Positions 35,004 through 45,304 are shown, counted from the stretch's first letter. The stretch: 64,000 nucleotides of DNA from JAHEGP01 sp963792875 (GCA_963792875.1 CAWBXV010000006.1:682001-746000); one strand, 5' to 3'. Made by a program: numbers and translations. The notes: generated by a model not told the origin, from the letters alone.

Positions 35004-37664
35004 TCAGCGCTTACGGGCCTCCTCCAGATGGCGTCGGATTTCATCGGAATCCGGCGCCAGCTCGTGGGCGCGCTCAAGTGTCTTGATGCCATCGCTCGCC
35101 TTGCCGCTGGCCAGCAGAATCATGCCGTAGGTATCCAGGACCGGGGCGTTTTCGGGCGCCAGCTCCGAGGCCCGCTGCGCCAGCGGCAGCGCCTTGTCGT
35201 AGCGCTTGTCGGTGTAGTGGAGCCAGGCCAGATTGTTCAGTGCCGAGACGTGGGTGGGCGCAACTTTCAGCAGCTTTTCATAATGCTCCTTCGCCGCTGC
35301 CGTGTCATTCTTGCTCTGGGCAATGACGGCCTGATTGAACAGCAGCACCGGGTCGCTGGGGAATGCGGCAGCCCACTGCCTGGTGAAGGCTTCGGCTTTG
35401 GCCTCGTCGGCGGCGTCGGTGCGCTTGAGCAGGTAAAAAATCTTGTGCGCCAGCGGCGCTGTGGGTTGAATCGCCCACGCTTTGGTGTAGATCGATAGCG
35501 CTTTGGCCGGCTCCTCCTGGAACACCACGTCGCCGCGAATTTCGAGCGCGCTGCCCGGTGCCTTTGGCTCCAGTGTGGTCGCAATTTTCAGTGCCGCCTC
35601 GTCATTGCCCTGCATGACCTCGATATCCGCCAGCGTCGCCAGCAGGGGCACCGCGTTGGGCGAATAGGACAGCCCCATGGAGAGCGCCCGGCGCGCGCTC
35701 TCGACGTCACCCTTGTCGATGGCCTTTTTGGCAACCGCCGTGTACGTCCTGATGGCCACCCAATCGATGTAGGCATGCTGCGGCTGCCGCTTGAGGGCCT
35801 CGTCGATATGCTCCTGTGCCTGCTCAGGCTTGCGGTTCAGCAGGTAGAACTCGGCCAGCACGGCCATCGGGATGCCGTTGGCCGGGTCGCTCTGCGCGTA
35901 GGACTCCACCTCTGCCAGGCCCTTGTCGGCCTCACCAGCGCCCTCATAAGCGCTGATCAGACCTTTGTAGGTGTTGTCGCCAGCAGGCGCGATCTCGATG
36001 GCGTGGCGGAAATAGGTCTTGGCATTCTCAAAGTCCTTGTCCTGCAGCGCCACGCGCGCCAGCCACAGCCAGGCGCTGGCGTTCTTCTCATCGACTTTGA
36101 CCGCCTTCTGCAGATACGCGACCCCGGCCTCGCGCTGGTCGCTCTGCAGCAGCGTCAGGCCGGCGAGCGTCAGCGCCCTGGCGTTATCGGGGTTGGCTTT
36201 TGCGATCGTCGAGGCCAGCTTGACGGCCTCATCCCGCTGGCCGGTGGCTGCGAGCGCGCGCACCAGCGTCTCCTGGACCATCGGGTCATCGGGTGCCTTG
36301 GCGTAGGCCTGCCGCAGCTGGGCGAGCGCATCGGTCTCCTTGCCCTGCTGCAGGTAGAAGCGCGCCAGGGCGAGCCGCAGGCGGGTGTTGTCGGGCTTCA
36401 ATGCCAGCGATCGGACAACGTAGTCTTCACCGGATACGTCGCTCTTGGCGAGCAGCGCCAGGCCGTAGAGGCCCAGCAGCGCCGGGTCTTCGGCACGGGA
36501 TTGCACTTCCGGGCCGAGAATCGCGATAACCTGATCGATCTCGTTGAGCTGCAGTTTGGCGCTGACCAGCATTTCGAGCGTCCCGGCGTTGGCTGTTTCG
36601 GGGTCCATGTTCTCCGACAACAGCGCCGAAGCCTCGCTCACGTCGCCCTTCAGGTAATTGACGATTCCCAGCAGGACGCCCGCGCGGCTGCTGTCGCCCT
36701 GTTCCAGCATGGCATTGAGCTGTTTCTCGGCCTCATCGAGTTTGCCCTCCTTGATCAACTGTGCGCTCTCGTCGATGCGATTGCGGTTTTCGACGACTCC
36801 CGGCAGGCTCTCGGCGAGAATCCGGTTGTAGATCATGGCCTCCGGCGCCCGACCGCGCATGGTCAGCACCCGGCTCAGCAGCTGCAGGTTGGTGATGCGC
36901 TGGGGCAGCATGATGTCGGTGGTGGGCAGATACGACAGCGCGTCGCTGAGCGTGTCTTCGGCGCGCTGGAAATCACCGCTCGCTGCGGCGATCTGGCCGG
37001 CCAGCAGCAGCGCCTCGGCGTTCCGCGGGTCCTCTTTCAGGAGCTTGCCGACGATGGCTTCGGCTTCATCGACCTTGCCCGCCATGGCGGCGAAATGTGC
37101 CTGCACCAGCTGAGCGCGCACGCTGTACGCCCCGGAGGCTTTCTGCAGGGCCTGCAGTCCCTCCTCGGTCTTGCCGGAGCCCAGCAGCGCCTCGCCGAGG
37201 AGCAGTTGGTACTGGTTCAGCTGTGCCTCGCTGTAGCCGCTGATATCGCGCTGCGACAGCAACTCCAGCGACGAGCGGTATTTCTGCAGCGCGTTGTAGG
37301 CGGTCGCCTTCTGCATCATGGCATCGGGGTCGCGCTGTGTAAGGTCCTCGCCGAGGATTTTCAGGGTGCTGCGGTAATAGCCCAGGGTGTTATAAACGGT
37401 CGCCAGCTGCCGGATCGTCTGAGTATTGCCGGGGTCGAGCCGCACGGCGTTGCGTGCTTCCAGGATCGCCGCGCGGTACTGCCCCTGCTGCTCATAAGCC
37501 TGGGAGCGCTTGATGTGCAGGGTGGCTTCTTCAGCGGAGTTGTCGGGGTTGCAGGCGCCCAGCGACAGCACCATGAGTGCCGGCAGGAGCAGCCCTGTGA
37601 TGTTCTTCCGATGGTTCAGGCGGAAGTTTCTTCCCTTTGTGGTCGCACAGCTACCCATGGGCAT
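35004..37664 (-). CDS. prsT: PEP-CTERM system TPR lipoprotein PrsT
   Basis: An 886-residue exported lipoprotein built almost wholly of tetratricopeptide repeats (TIGR02917-like). The signal ends in a lipobox, VLSLGACNPD. Repeats start at LHIKRSQAYEQQGQYRAAILEA and recur about every 34 residues, with A/G-Y-P landmarks, to LNNLAWLHYTDKRYDKALPL and the last helix pair near ALERAHEL-type sequence. The start at 37664 is fixed by GGAGG six bases upstream; upstream codons in frame are not conserved. It lies 29 bases after prsR in a prsK-prsR-prsT unit. It presumably scaffolds assembly of exported polysaccharide or PEP-CTERM proteins at the outer membrane. Confidence 0.93.
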   Translation of the reverse strand: MPMGSCATTKGRNFRLNHRKNITGLLLPALMVLSLGACNPDNSAEEATLHIKRSQAYEQQGQYRAAILEARNAVRLDPGNTQTIRQLATVYNTLGYYRSTLKILGEDLTQRDPDAMMQKATAYNALQKYRSSLELLSQRDISGYSEAQLNQYQLLLGEALLGSGKTEEGLQALQKASGAYSVRAQLVQAHFAAMAGKVDEAEAIVGKLLKEDPRNAEALLLAGQIAAASGDFQRAEDTLSDALSYLPTTDIMLPQRITNLQLLSRVLTMRGRAPEAMIYNRILAESLPGVVENRNRIDESAQLIKEGKLDEAEKQLNAMLEQGDSSRAGVLLGIVNYLKGDVSEASALLSENMDPETANAGTLEMLVSAKLQLNEIDQVIAILGPEVQSRAEDPALLGLYGLALLAKSDVSGEDYVVRSLALKPDNTRLRLALARFYLQQGKETDALAQLRQAYAKAPDDPMVQETLVRALAATGQRDEAVKLASTIAKANPDNARALTLAGLTLLQSDQREAGVAYLQKAVKVDEKNASAWLWLARVALQDKDFENAKTYFRHAIEIAPAGDNTYKGLISAYEGAGEADKGLAEVESYAQSDPANGIPMAVLAEFYLLNRKPEQAQEHIDEALKRQPQHAYIDWVAIRTYTAVAKKAIDKGDVESARRALSMGLSYSPNAVPLLATLADIEVMQGNDEAALKIATTLEPKAPGSALEIRGDVVFQEEPAKALSIYTKAWAIQPTAPLAHKIFYLLKRTDAADEAKAEAFTRQWAAAFPSDPVLLFNQAVIAQSKNDTAAAKEHYEKLLKVAPTHVSALNNLAWLHYTDKRYDKALPLAQRASELAPENAPVLDTYGMILLASGKASDGIKTLERAHELAPDSDEIRRHLEEARKR

Positions 37665-37693
37665 GTATGTCCTCCATGTATCTGGGGTATCGG

Positions 37694-39071
37694 TTATTCG
37701 GAGTCGATGTGAATGTGGTACTTCTTGACCAGGTCGTACAACGTCGGGCGCGTTACACCCAGTAATTTGGCAGCGGCGGATATATTGCCCGACGCGCACG
37801 CCAGCGCGGTGTTGATGGCGTTCTTCTCGGCTTCGATGCGGACCTGCCGCAGGTTGATGTACGACTCATCAGTACCGGGATTCAGGCCGAGGTCCTGAGC
37901 GGTCACCAGCTTGTCGTCGGACATGATGACTGCGCGGCGGATCTTGTTCTCCATTTCCCTGACGTTTCCCGGCCAGCGGTAAGCGTCGATCGCGGCGATG
38001 GCTTCCGGCGAAAAGGCAGTGACGTGCTTCTGCATCGCGCTGGCAAATTTGTGCAGCAGGTGGCGGGCGAGCAGCACCCGGTCGCCCTGGCGCTCGCGCA
38101 GCGGCGGGATGGCGATCATGATCTCGCTGAGGCGGTAGAAGAGGTCTTCACGAAATTCTCCGCTGCCGACCATCTCCTCGAGGTTCTTGTTGGTCGCGCA
38201 GACGACGCGCACATCCACCGAGATCACCTCGCGCCCGCCGAGGCGTTCAATTTCCCGCTCCTGCAGAAAGCGCAGGAGCTTGGCCTGCAGCGGCAGCGGC
38301 ATATCGCCGACCTCATCCAGGAACAGGGTCCCCTTGTGCGCTCGCTTCAACTTTGCCGATCGTGCGCTTGTTGGCGCCGGTGAAGGCACCGCGCTCATAG
38401 CCGAACAGCTCACTTTCCATGAGGTTTTCGGGCACTGCGGCGCAGTTGATGGCCACGAAGCTCTGATCGGAGCGCGGGCTGGCGTTGTGCAGCGCCCGTG
38501 CGAGCACTTCCTTGCCGGTGCCGCTTTCGCCCAGCAGTATGCAGGTGGCATCCGTCGGCGCGACTTTCTCGATGGTCTGGCAGATTCTGATCATGCCGCC
38601 GTCCGACGCGATAATGCCCCCCAATGGGCTGCGCAGTTCGCTTTGCAGGCGCCGGTTTTGCTCTTCCAGTTCAAAAATGCGGAATGCGCGCTGGACGATC
38701 AGGTCGAGGACCTCGGTCCGCACCGGTTTCTCGTAAAAATCGTACGCCCCCATCGCGATCGCGCGGATGGCGTTTTCGGTCTGGTGATGGCCCGTGATGA
38801 CGATGATCTTGGTGCGGGGCGCCAGGGCCAGCGCCTCCCTCACGGTCGCAAAGCCCTCTTCCACGCCCTCGTCGTCGGGCGGCAGCCCCAGGTCCTGCAG
38901 AATGACGTCGGGTTGTTCGCGCCGCACCGCGGCGATGGCTGATTCGCGGGTGTTGGCCAGCACCACGTTGTACTGGTCGAAGTGCCAGCGCAGCTGGCTC
39001 TGCAGGCCGATGTCATCTTCAACGATCAACAGGGTTGGCTTGGCGTCGCCGTTGGTACTATCAGCCATCAT
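37694..39071 (-). pseudogene. prsR: PEP-CTERM sigma-54 response regulator PrsR, one frameshift
   Basis: An NtrC-type activator (TIGR02915-like). The receiver domain carries LLIVEDDIGLQ and the phospho-acceptor Asp in VILQDLGLP. The AAA+ domain has Walker A LGESGTGKEVLARAL, the sigma-54 loop YERGAFTGANKR, Walker B GTLFLDEVGDMP and YRWPGNVREMEN. The Fis-type helix-turn-helix is at SAAAKLLGVTRPTLYDLVKKY. Between GKVE and AHKGTLF, at about 38338-38345, one base too many shifts the frame. The first frame alone ends after 254 residues without Walker B or DNA binding. ATG 39071 or 39068 starts it, directly after the prsK stop. Confidence 0.9.
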
Positions 39072-39073
39072 GG

Positions 39074-41122
39074 TCAAGCTGCGGCCTGCTCCTGGGTAAA
39101 CAGCGGTAGGTAAAGGAAAAACGTGGTGCCGACGCCGAGCTTGCTCTCGACCTCGATGTCGCCGCCCAGATTGCGGAGGTATTCCTGCGCCTGAAACACG
39201 CCAATGCCCATTCCCTTGTCGGATTTGGTGGTTTCAAAAGGCTTGAACAAGCGGTTTTTCAAAAAAACATCACTCATGCCCGCACCGTTGTCCTCGATTT
39301 CGATGATAGCCCGATCCTGCCGCTTTGTCAGGCGCACGTCGATGAAACCCTGTTCGGGGGTCGCCTCCTGCGCGTTGCGGATCAGATGAGAGATGATCAT
39401 CATCAGGCTGTCGCGATCGGCGCGGATGCGCAGGCCCTTGTCATCGAGGCGCAGGGCGGGAATAGGCTTGAGGTCGCTGCATTTCGTGATGGTCTCCACC
39501 AGCAGGACGTCGACCTCCAGCAGTTTGCCGAGCGCCGGTTCCTTGCGCTGCATCCGCAGCAGCAGATTGTTCATGCGCTGCACGGAATTTTCAATGGTGG
39601 TGATCATATCATCGATGAATGCCGGGTTCTCCTTGTGTTTGGCGGCGTTTGCCACCACCAGCGCCTGCTGGGCGATGAGATTCTTGAGGTCGTGCATGAT
39701 GAACGCCGTCAGCTTGTTGTAGGCATCGAACTGCCGCGATTGCGCCAGCAGTTCCGCCGCCTGATGTCGGGCGATATAGCTGGCAAGCTGGCGCCCCACG
39801 GTCTTGAGCAGATCGAGGTCTTCCCACGTCAGGCTGCTGACGCCGGGGCCATGGATGAGGCCCATGAAGCCCAGCAGTTTGTCTTCATTGAGCAGTGGCA
39901 CGATGATCCAGAGCTCGTCGATGGAGTCAGCCCACTGGGGCAGGGCGCGGTCCCCGGGGTAGCGCTTCTCCCGGGCATCAAAAATCCACTCCCGCGATGT
40001 CATGAGCTGAATAAAGGCGGAGTCATCGGGTTCGCGGGCGTCCGCCGGCAGGTCCATGCCGCAGCTTGCCACCGGCTCGAAGCGCGAGTGGCTGCGCAGC
40101 CAGAGCGTGCCCCCGGGGCTGTTGAAGGTGCCCAGCATGGCCTTGATGGCGCGTTGATGCAGGTCGCCCTCATCGATGGGTAGCGACAGCAGGTGTATCA
40201 GTTTCAGCCATTCGGCGCGATAGTCGTAGCGGTGGGTGAAGAAGTGCTTGTTGATGAAGACCAGCGTGGATGCGCGCCAGCGGGGCACCATGCTGATCAG
40301 GATAAGGCCCAGAATTGCCGAGAACGTAATGACCTGCTGCAGGGCCGCGCCCCAGCTCTGGCCGTAGAGCTTGACGTAATAGCCCACGGTAGACATCAGA
40401 AACAGCAGCGCGCCGGCCCCCACCAGGCTCGTGGTGTAGAACACCAGGTGGCGGGAGAGCGCCACCTGCGGCACGTCGTCGGTCTTGGACAGCGTCACGA
40501 TGAGAAACACCCCGGCGACGCCGTAGATCGCGCCCCTGGCGTTCCAGCCGGCACCGGGAATGCCCTGGAAAACCAGCACCTGGGAAAACAGGTAGAGCTC
40601 GTAGACGAACAGGCTGGCAACGCCCAGCGAGAAGAACTTGATGGCGTGCCGCGCGGTAGCGCTGACGTTGCGGTACAGCTGTTCGATCAGCACGATGCCG
40701 AACACGGCCAGCACGAGATTGGCCCAGATGATCAGATTGCTGGCGTAAATGCGCCGAATCGGCTGATCCCGGACGTATCCCGCAACGGTCAGTCCGCAGA
40801 TCACCAGGACCACGCACAGGCTCAGCGCGGCGATCCAATGCGGCAGCCGGGCGCCGGACAATTTGTGGACCATGCCGAAGATCGCGGTATACCAGCTGGC
40901 GTAAAACAGCAGATCGCAGCCGAACAGCACCAGCGGCGATAGCGACAGCGGTCCGTTGGCGATGATGACCGCCATGCGGACCGCGGTGATCAGCGCTGCG
41001 ATCGGCAGCGCCGCGGGGTATAGTCGGCGGTGCTGGGCAGAGGTGAGCTGCCAGAAGAAAATGAGGAACGCGATGGCGCCTGCGGCGTAGTACAGATAGT
41101 TGATGTCCTGTTCCGATATCAA
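39074..41122 (-). CDS. prsK: PEP-CTERM system sensor histidine kinase PrsK
   Basis: A 682-residue membrane histidine kinase (TIGR02916-like). Residues 1-300 have about nine hydrophobic segments, beginning LYYAAGAIAFLIFFWQL. A GAF-like domain follows (LWLRSHSRFEPVASCGMD to LLKTVGRQLASYIARH). The H-box is FIMHDLKNLIAQQ, and the ATPase domain has ISHLIRNAQEATPE (N box), IEIEDNGAGMSD (G1) and GMGIGVFQAQEYL. It should phosphorylate PrsR and thereby drive sigma-54 promoters of the PEP-CTERM regulon. It is the first gene of the prsK-prsR-prsT unit and intact. Confidence 0.95.
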   Translation of the reverse strand: MISEQDINYLYYAAGAIAFLIFFWQLTSAQHRRLYPAALPIAALITAVRMAVIIANGPLSLSPLVLFGCDLLFYASWYTAIFGMVHKLSGARLPHWIAALSLCVVLVICGLTVAGYVRDQPIRRIYASNLIIWANLVLAVFGIVLIEQLYRNVSATARHAIKFFSLGVASLFVYELYLFSQVLVFQGIPGAGWNARGAIYGVAGVFLIVTLSKTDDVPQVALSRHLVFYTTSLVGAGALLFLMSTVGYYVKLYGQSWGAALQQVITFSAILGLILISMVPRWRASTLVFINKHFFTHRYDYRAEWLKLIHLLSLPIDEGDLHQRAIKAMLGTFNSPGGTLWLRSHSRFEPVASCGMDLPADAREPDDSAFIQLMTSREWIFDAREKRYPGDRALPQWADSIDELWIIVPLLNEDKLLGFMGLIHGPGVSSLTWEDLDLLKTVGRQLASYIARHQAAELLAQSRQFDAYNKLTAFIMHDLKNLIAQQALVVANAAKHKENPAFIDDMITTIENSVQRMNNLLLRMQRKEPALGKLLEVDVLLVETITKCSDLKPIPALRLDDKGLRIRADRDSLMMIISHLIRNAQEATPEQGFIDVRLTKRQDRAIIEIEDNGAGMSDVFLKNRLFKPFETTKSDKGMGIGVFQAQEYLRNLGGDIEVESKLGVGTTFFLYLPLFTQEQAAA

Positions 41123-41160
41123 AACATAGCCTCGTCGATACTCACTTGGCGCAGGGGTGC

Positions 41161-43398
41161 CTAGGCCCCGGGCTGTGGATTGCCTGACTGCAGAGCCTCC
41201 AGCAGCCGGTTCATCGTGCGCTCGAAGAGCGGGCTGGTGTCGATGACCGCGGCCTGCTTGAACTGGAGGTCGTGGGCGACGTCGCGTCGCTGCTTCTCCA
41301 GCACCTTGAAGCCAAGGCGATTGACAAAGACGTAAGTGTCGGCAGCGGGCAGCTTTGCCGCGAGCTTGCAGCGCAGCGTGGGTTCACCCGGATCGCCTTT
41401 GAACGCCAGCCAGTCGCCGACGGCCATCCGGTCGGCCGTGCGGATGTGCGCGTAAGTGACGCGCTGTGCCTGCAGGGCCTGCCGCTGCTGCGAGGTCATG
41501 TCCTGCCAGTTTATGGCCGCTGCGGCCGTGCCGGCAGGCGTCAGCTGCTCTGGTGGTACGGTGACATAGCGCAGCGGGTTGAGGGCCCCGCGATGGACGG
41601 CCTCGAGCACCGAGTCGATACTTCTCGCCAGGGCTTCGAGTTCAGCCTGGCTGGACGTGGTTCTGGCCAGCCCCTGCCTGACCTGCTCCTGCAGCACGGG
41701 TGCCATGCGCGACTGCCGCGCTCTGGACTTCTCGTCGCCGTGATACTGGCTGCTCCAGATGAGGTCGTCGACCACCTGCAGCGCCTCCAGCCAGTCCGTG
41801 CTCGCTTCTCCCTGCCTGAGATAGGTGAGCACCAGCAGGGGCTGCCAGTGGTCAACCAAAAATGCGGCGACCGCCTGCGGGACTGCCACGCCGAGCAGGC
41901 GCTGGCGCAGCTCTGACTGCACCCTCGCCCTGGCGGCCTGCGTCTTCGCCAGTCCAATCGCGGTCTCCCGCACCCTGGCCTCCACGCGCTCGGCTTTGGC
42001 CGCCTCACTGCGTTCCGTGGCTGCCAGTTGCAGGCGGAGCTGCTCGAAAAAGTCGCGCGACGCGTCGGTGCTGGCTTCAATGGCGGCGGCGACATCGGTC
42101 AGGGCCTGCAGCACGGGGTCGTGCCCGCTGATTCTGCCATCGTCGAACCCGATCCCGAGTCGTGCGATATCGTTGATCAGCTCCCGCGCAGGGTGACCGG
42201 GGTTGCCCAGAAATTCAGGGTTTCGCAGGGCGAGTTTCAGCAGCGGCAGCTGCAGTCGCCCGAGTATCACCTGCAGGTTCGGCGACAGGGCTTCGTCACA
42301 TGCCACGCGATCAAAGAACAGTGCGACCAGATTGATGATGTCCTCGTCGGCGCCCGCCAGCGAGAACCGGCCGCCCATCGACGCCATCACGCCGGACAGG
42401 GTGCCGCGGATGCTCCGATCGCCGGCATCGCCATCGCCGCGCTGCAACTGCTGCCGGGCGATCTGCCGGATCAGCTCCTCACTGCGTAGCGGCGGTGCCG
42501 CGCGGGCGCTGTAGCTTTCGATAAACGCCGGCAGTCGGGCGCCGCGCAGGCGCCATTGGCCCAGCAGCAGCGCGAGTTCGCCGACCAGCGTCTGTGCCAT
42601 GGCCTCGGAGCGCTCGTCGCGATCGCCCGGGCCTGCGCCGCGATCCTGCGGTGCTGGCTGTGGCTGGGCGACAGAGGTCATTTGCGGCAACAAGCCGGCG
42701 TCAGTCAGCAGCCGGTTGGCGTCCTGGTAGATGCCGGGCAGGGCGCCGACGACGTCGCGGTCGAATTGCTTGAGCACGATGAGTCTGGATTTGGTGTCGA
42801 TAGTCAGGCATTGCAGCGCGTCCCGGAACGACCGTCCCAGCTGTGCGGGGTCCAGCGGGTTATTGCCCTCGTTGATTACGATGCCCGGCAGCGCGGCCCT
42901 CAGTCTGGCAATGATCTGGTAGAGGACCTCCTGGTTGGCGGCCCGCGCCTTGCTGGTCATGGTGGTGATGGCGACATCCTGTTCGAGCTCGTCGAAACCC
43001 ACCAGGCTCAGCCCATCGGCATTGACTGCTGGAGCCGCCCCGGCATCGGGCGGTGACAGGCGCAGCCGTTCGAAGCACCGGCGAAAGCTGCGTCGGTAGC
43101 GCTGGCTTACCTCGTCGCGCTTGCTGCGCAGCTCGCGCAGCGACTCAAAGTAGGCATTCTGCTCCTGGTTCGAGGTGGCCCGGCTGGAGAGGTCGAAGAA
43201 GGTATTATCACAGTGCTGCAGCACGCGCGGCAGCTGCGCCATCAGGGCATTGAGCGCCTGCTCGCGAAGTTGCTGCACGAGGAGGGGAAGGGCGACGTCG
43301 GGCGCCTTCGCGGGTTTGGATACGTTATTGTTGGAATCACGGCCCATCGGGCTACCCGGACGCTTGGGTGGGCCGGCGTCAACACGCGGCGCGGTCAT
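41161..43398 (-). CDS. DUF1631 family protein
   Basis: A roughly 745-residue cytoplasmic protein of the DUF1631 family found across Proteobacteria. Support comes from its size and from segments such as LPLLVQQLREQALNALMAQL, NTFFDLSSRATSNQEQNAYF, the FDELEQDVAITTM region, LLKLALRNPEFLGNPGHPAR and the C-terminal YAHIRTADRMAVGDWLAFKG with FVNRLGFKVLE. The last region resembles a PilZ-like fold, which in some members is linked to cyclic-di-GMP, but no clear RxxxR motif is visible here. The start is uncertain: ATG 43398 or 43347, neither with a strong ribosome site. No function is assigned. Confidence 0.82.
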   Translation of the reverse strand: MTAPRVDAGPPKRPGSPMGRDSNNNVSKPAKAPDVALPLLVQQLREQALNALMAQLPRVLQHCDNTFFDLSSRATSNQEQNAYFESLRELRSKRDEVSQRYRRSFRRCFERLRLSPPDAGAAPAVNADGLSLVGFDELEQDVAITTMTSKARAANQEVLYQIIARLRAALPGIVINEGNNPLDPAQLGRSFRDALQCLTIDTKSRLIVLKQFDRDVVGALPGIYQDANRLLTDAGLLPQMTSVAQPQPAPQDRGAGPGDRDERSEAMAQTLVGELALLLGQWRLRGARLPAFIESYSARAAPPLRSEELIRQIARQQLQRGDGDAGDRSIRGTLSGVMASMGGRFSLAGADEDIINLVALFFDRVACDEALSPNLQVILGRLQLPLLKLALRNPEFLGNPGHPARELINDIARLGIGFDDGRISGHDPVLQALTDVAAAIEASTDASRDFFEQLRLQLAATERSEAAKAERVEARVRETAIGLAKTQAARARVQSELRQRLLGVAVPQAVAAFLVDHWQPLLVLTYLRQGEASTDWLEALQVVDDLIWSSQYHGDEKSRARQSRMAPVLQEQVRQGLARTTSSQAELEALARSIDSVLEAVHRGALNPLRYVTVPPEQLTPAGTAAAAINWQDMTSQQRQALQAQRVTYAHIRTADRMAVGDWLAFKGDPGEPTLRCKLAAKLPAADTYVFVNRLGFKVLEKQRRDVAHDLQFKQAAVIDTSPLFERTMNRLLEALQSGNPQPGA

Positions 43399-43540
43399 TC
43401 CACGCAAAGCCTGGAACGCCGACTATCTGGGTTGCTGCATGCCCGGCCAAGCGCAAGAAAATCAATCGGATGATCGCAGAATATTCGGCAATTCTAGCAA
43501 GATTCGGTGGCGAGTAAAGCAGTGTCTGGTGTCGTTACGG

Positions 43541-43579
43541 CGCTGTCGTCGGCGCCGGCAGCGCCGGCGGACGACAGCG
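43541..43579. terminator. Long GC-rich hairpin downstream of the FN3 lipoprotein gene
   Basis: Outer arms CGCTGTCGTC and GACGACAGCG are perfectly complementary and enclose a second short stem (GGCGC with GCGCC). It lies 26 bases after the FN3 gene stop on the minus strand and about 140 bases before the DUF1631 start. It could end or attenuate transcription. There is no T tract. Confidence 0.45.
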
Positions 43580-43604
43580 GAGCGATGGCAAGCGGGCTTG
43601 TCGT

Positions 43605-44156
43605 TCAGATCAGGTCGGCGGTGACCCACTCCGACGGCTCGCTCTTGAGGCCGGTGATGTCGACTGCGATCACGCGGAACTGATAGCTGCCGGGCAGCAG
43701 CGTCAGTTCGTACCGGCTGGTCTGGCCGTTCACCACGTACTCCTCATCGAAGCCGCTGGTCTTGCCGGCGGTGGAGTACTCGATGATATAGCCGTCGAGG
43801 TCGTTGGCGCCAAGCAGTTCGCCATTCTCGCGCTGCAGTGGAATGGTCCACTCCAGGGTTACGATGGCCGGTTCCACCGCCTCGGCGGGTTCGCTGGGTT
43901 GGATCTCAACGCGCTCTTCGCTGAGGCCGCCGCTGTCGACGGGGGCCTGCTCGGCTCCCGCGGCCGGATCGGCGGGGGGCTGCTCGGTCGTGCCGGGGAG
44001 CTGGCGCTTAGGCGTTTCGTCGGGCTGCGGCGCCTGGGGTTGGGAATTCGACGTGGTCTGCTGGGTCTGGGCCGCCTTGGGCTTATCGGAGCCGCCGCCA
44101 TCGCGGCAGGCGGACAGGGCAAGGCTAACCAGGAGTATGAAAAAAATGCGTGACAT
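43605..44156 (-). CDS. Small lipoprotein with proline/glutamine-rich linker and FN3-like domain
   Basis: A 183-residue predicted outer-membrane lipoprotein. The signal ILLVSLALSAC ends in a lipobox cysteine at residue 17. Residues ~20-95 form a low-complexity linker rich in Q, P, E and A. The C-terminal ~90 residues resemble a fibronectin type III domain: VTLEWTIPLQRENGE, DGYIIEYSTAGKTSG, YELTLLPGSYQFRVIAVD and KSEPSEWV. The start at 44156 is the only one giving a lipoprotein signal. It has no recognised pathway role. It sits after ispB on the same strand, 185 bases away. Confidence 0.8.
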   Translation of the reverse strand: MSRIFFILLVSLALSACRDGGGSDKPKAAQTQQTTSNSQPQAPQPDETPKRQLPGTTEQPPADPAAGAEQAPVDSGGLSEERVEIQPSEPAEAVEPAIVTLEWTIPLQRENGELLGANDLDGYIIEYSTAGKTSGFDEEYVVNGQTSRYELTLLPGSYQFRVIAVDITGLKSEPSEWVTADLI

Positions 44157-44341
44157 GGCTGAGCTACCTGCGTGTTGCCTGGGGGTTTTGTTTCGGTTCA
44201 GTGTAGGCAAGACGCGGCGGCGCAAGCCGGGCCGGTGGCAATAATTGGTCAGGCTGTGACCCTGGTCTCGGTCAGAATCCGGCCGTCTTGGCAAAGCGCT
44301 CGGCCGCCTGTGGCAGGCCGTCCGGGGACCCGCAGGGAGCT

Positions 44342-45304
44342 TCAGTTGTCGCGCAATAGCGCCAGCTCGAGCAGTTCGCGCAGGGCGCCGACCTGCGGGT
44401 GACCGGGAATCTCCTCCAGGGCGCTCGCAGCCAGGTCGCGATGGCGCCGCGCGGTGGCCCGGGTGTAGTCCAACGCGCCGCACTGGTGCAGAATCTGGAC
44501 GATCGACGCGATGCCGCTGGCGTTCTTGGTGGCGATGGCGTCCCGCACCGTCGCGGCGTCCTGGCGGGAGGCGGCGGTCATTATTCTGATCAGCGGCAGC
44601 GTCGGCTTGCCCTCCGCCAGGTCGTCGCCGATATTTTTCCCCAGCGCGCCGCTGTCGCCGCTGTAGTCCAGCACGTCGTCAATCAGCTGAAATGCCATGC
44701 CGAGGTGATACCCGTAACGGCTGCAGGCGTCGATGACTGCAGCGTCGGCGCCGGCGATGATCGCGGCGCCCTCGGTGGCGGCCTTGAACAGGGCGGCGGT
44801 CTTGCGTTCGATGACGTCGAAGTAGCCCTGCTCGTTGATGTCCGGATTGCCGGCGTTCTGCAACTGCAGAACTTCGCCCTCCGCCACCATGTTGGTGGTG
44901 TCCGCCATGAGCTTCATGATGTCGATCAGCTCCATGCGGACCATGAGCTGAAAGGCGCGCGAGTAGATGAAGTCCCCCACCAGCACGCTGGGTGCGTTGC
45001 CCCATTTTGCGTTGGCGGTGGGGCGGCCCCGGCGCAGGGCGGACACATCGACCACGTCGTCGTGCAGCAGCGTGGCGGTGTGGATGAATTCGATGACGGC
45101 CGCGAACTCGCAGTGGCGGCCGTTGATGCCCCCCAGGGCGCGGGCAGTGAGCAGTACCAGCAGCGGCCGAATGCGCTTGCCGCCCGCCTCGACGATATAG
45201 TGGCCTATGCTCTCCACCAAGCCGACATCCGAGTGCAACTTGTCGATGATCAGGCGATTGACCGTGTCAAATTCGCTGGCTACCAATTGGCGGATAGATT
45301 GCAT
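44342..45304 (-). CDS. ispB: Octaprenyl diphosphate synthase
   Basis: A 320-residue trans-polyprenyl synthase that makes the ubiquinone side chain from farnesyl and isopentenyl diphosphate. The first aspartate-rich motif is in LLHDDVVD, the second in QLIDDVLDYSG, and GGKRIRPLLVLL precedes them. In many gammaproteobacteria ispB is divergent from and adjacent to rplU. Here a glycan-type gene and about 650 bases of non-coding DNA separate them. Confidence 0.96.
   Translation of the reverse strand: MQSIRQLVASEFDTVNRLIIDKLHSDVGLVESIGHYIVEAGGKRIRPLLVLLTARALGGINGRHCEFAAVIEFIHTATLLHDDVVDVSALRRGRPTANAKWGNAPSVLVGDFIYSRAFQLMVRMELIDIMKLMADTTNMVAEGEVLQLQNAGNPDINEQGYFDVIERKTAALFKAATEGAAIIAGADAAVIDACSRYGYHLGMAFQLIDDVLDYSGDSGALGKNIGDDLAEGKPTLPLIRIMTAASRQDAATVRDAIATKNASGIASIVQILHQCGALDYTRATARRHRDLAASALEEIPGHPQVGALRELLELALLRDN

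Noticed and set aside
35775..37712. 645-codon plus-strand open frame opposite prsT
   Set aside because: An antisense shadow of a repetitive TPR gene; no ribosome site and no conserved sequence.
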